Of a DNA stretch of 8,207 nucleotides, positions 7,387 through 8,207 are shown one piece after another. The stretch covers positions 1 to 8,207 of the forward strand of contig NYZP01000033.1 of assembly GCA_002687175.1 (NCBI GenBank), in the 5' to 3' direction. The notes below the pieces were generated by a model that had not been told where the DNA came from, did no database searches, and saw nothing but the letters and a program-made list of their open reading frames with translations. This stretch comes from Parcubacteria group bacterium. GTDB taxonomy: Bacteria; Patescibacteria; ABY1; Buchananbacterales; UBA6539. The translations under genes were made by a program, and so were the position numbers. The stretch's first letter is position 1; every line of letters begins with the position of its first letter.

Positions 7387-8207
7387 ATGAAAGAGCTCAA
7401 ACCAAAAACTCAATGCGTTCTCTACGCTCGGAAATCCACCGAGGAGGACGATAAGCAAGTTATGTCTATCGAGGCACAGCTTTTTGAACTGCGCGAATTT
7501 GCCGAGCGAGAACGCATTGAGATTGTAAAAGAATTTACCGAAGCGAAAAGTGCAAAGAAGCCCGGGCGAGACGAATTTGCCAAAATGCTTTCCATGATTG
7601 AAACGAGTAAAAAGCCGCTCGGGATTTTGGCATGGCACCCGGATCGTCTCGCCCGTAATAGCGTAGACGGTGGCAGAATAATTTACTTGGTGGACACAGG
7701 GGCTATTGCTTCTTTGCGCTTTCCGCAATTTTGGTTTGAGCCAACTCCGCAAGGGAAGTTCATGTTGCAAGTGGCGTTCGGACAGAGCAAATACTTTTCT
7801 GACAATCTTGTTGAAAATGTGAAGCGAGGAATCCGCCAAAAACTCCGCCGGGGAGAATGGCTAACGCTTGCGCCTCTCGGATATGTGAACAATTACAAGA
7901 CGAGAAATATAGAGCCGCATCCCAATAATTCTCGCGTCATCAAGCGAGCGTTTGAGGAATACGCCAAGGGGTCGCATACCCTTGTATCGTTAGCGGAGTT
8001 TTTGGCGGACCACGGCATTGTCCAAAAGAAAGGAACGCCACTTGCAAAAGTTTCCGTCGTGAAAATGCTCACCAACAGAGCGTATTTGGGGTTCGTAAAA
8101 TTTCATGGCGAATATCACGACGGAAACTTTGAGCCGATTCTTTCCCCAACACTGTTTGAAGCAGTGCAGAAAGTCCTAAAATCCAAGCAAAGACCGCGCA
8201 AACAAAA
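7387..8207 (+). CDS. Large serine recombinase (resolvase/integrase), C-terminus cut by window edge
   Basis: The first 273 codons of a rightward gene, open to the window end. The resolvase domain (about 9-150) has YARKS with catalytic Ser17 and Arg15, the SIEAQL helix (27-32), the PGRDEF turn (59-64) and DRLAR (86-90) with further active-site arginines. From about 160 the PF07508-type recombinase domain begins (KRGIRQKLRRGEW, APLGYVNN), running through MLTNRAYLGFVKFHGEYHDGNFEPIL to an LFEAVQKVL segment. The zinc-ribbon and coiled-coil parts expected of a roughly 500-residue member would lie outside the window. It catalyses site-specific DNA integration, excision or inversion through a Ser-DNA intermediate. 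An in-frame TAA at 7357-7359 bounds the start upstream; ATG at 7387 lacks a Shine-Dalgarno. Codons are richer in third-position G/C than in the restriction genes, implying a different origin. The partner attachment site is unknown. Confidence 0.93.
   Translation, partial: MKELKPKTQCVLYARKSTEEDDKQVMSIEAQLFELREFAERERIEIVKEFTEAKSAKKPGRDEFAKMLSMIETSKKPLGILAWHPDRLARNSVDGGRIIYLVDTGAIASLRFPQFWFEPTPQGKFMLQVAFGQSKYFSDNLVENVKRGIRQKLRRGEWLTLAPLGYVNNYKTRNIEPHPNNSRVIKRAFEEYAKGSHTLVSLAEFLADHGIVQKKGTPLAKVSVVKMLTNRAYLGFVKFHGEYHDGNFEPILSPTLFEAVQKVLKSKQRPRKQ
8047..8130. repeat. Perfect 16-bp inverted repeat inside the recombinase gene
   Basis: AAAGTTTCCGTCGTGA (8047-8062) is the exact reverse complement of TCACGACGGAAACTTT (8115-8130), with 52 bases between. 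Both arms lie in coding sequence of the recombinase domain: one encodes the end of AKVSVVK, the other YHDGNFE. A perfect pair this long and close is unlikely by chance. It could form an mRNA stem or serve as paired protein-binding or recombination sites (inference). Confidence 0.75.

Noticed and set aside
6836..7390. A 184-codon open frame as a real protein gene
   Set aside because: Low-complexity product, no domain, starts inside the operator region and runs through eight palindromes. Kept only as a low-interest finding because of its ATGA overlap with the recombinase.
7264..7892. Minus-strand open frames opposite the recombinase start
   Set aside because: They are antisense to a clearly recognisable serine recombinase and show no domain of their own; shadow frames.

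Overview
The window looks like a defence island of an uncultured, small-genome bacterium, most plausibly a member of the Candidate Phyla Radiation (Patescibacteria, Parcubacteria-like). The main reason is the serine recombinase at the right edge. Its N-terminal block (YARKST, SIEAQL, WHPDRLARN, FWFEPTPQGKF, GQSKY, KRGIRQKLRRGEW) closely resembles recombinases I associate with that group. None of the four gene starts has a visible Shine-Dalgarno sequence. The long frames use TAA and TAG stops and contain no in-frame TGA, so the UGA-recoded CPR lineages are unlikely. The lineage call is an inference from memory, not from a search.

Layout: positions 1-6809 hold a compact leftward operon on the minus strand. 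In transcription order it encodes (i) a 70-residue XRE/C-protein-like regulator, (ii) a 1125-residue fusion of a phospholipase D-type nuclease domain with an SNF2/superfamily 2 helicase motor, and (iii) an Eco57I/TaqI-type gamma-class N6-adenine DNA methyltransferase of at least 1070 residues, cut by the left edge. The genes are separated by only 2 and 6 bases. Positions 6810-7386 form a divergent intergenic region. Its left end is AT-rich and carries a perfect 16-bp inverted repeat that looks like the regulator's operator and promoter. The rest is G/C-rich and packed with at least eight palindromes. Positions 7387-8207 hold the first 273 codons of a large serine recombinase transcribed rightward.

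How it may work: the methyltransferase, with its own C-terminal recognition domain, would mark host DNA. The helicase would translocate on unmarked DNA, and its N-terminal PLD domain would cut. The small XRE protein would act as a controller, delaying or limiting toxic restriction. The parts resemble those of DISARM (separate PLD, SNF2 helicase and methylase genes) and the PLD-fold nucleases BfiI and NgoFVII, but here they are condensed into two large polypeptides plus a controller. The neighbouring recombinase and the shift in base composition at about 6890 suggest that one or both modules are mobile.
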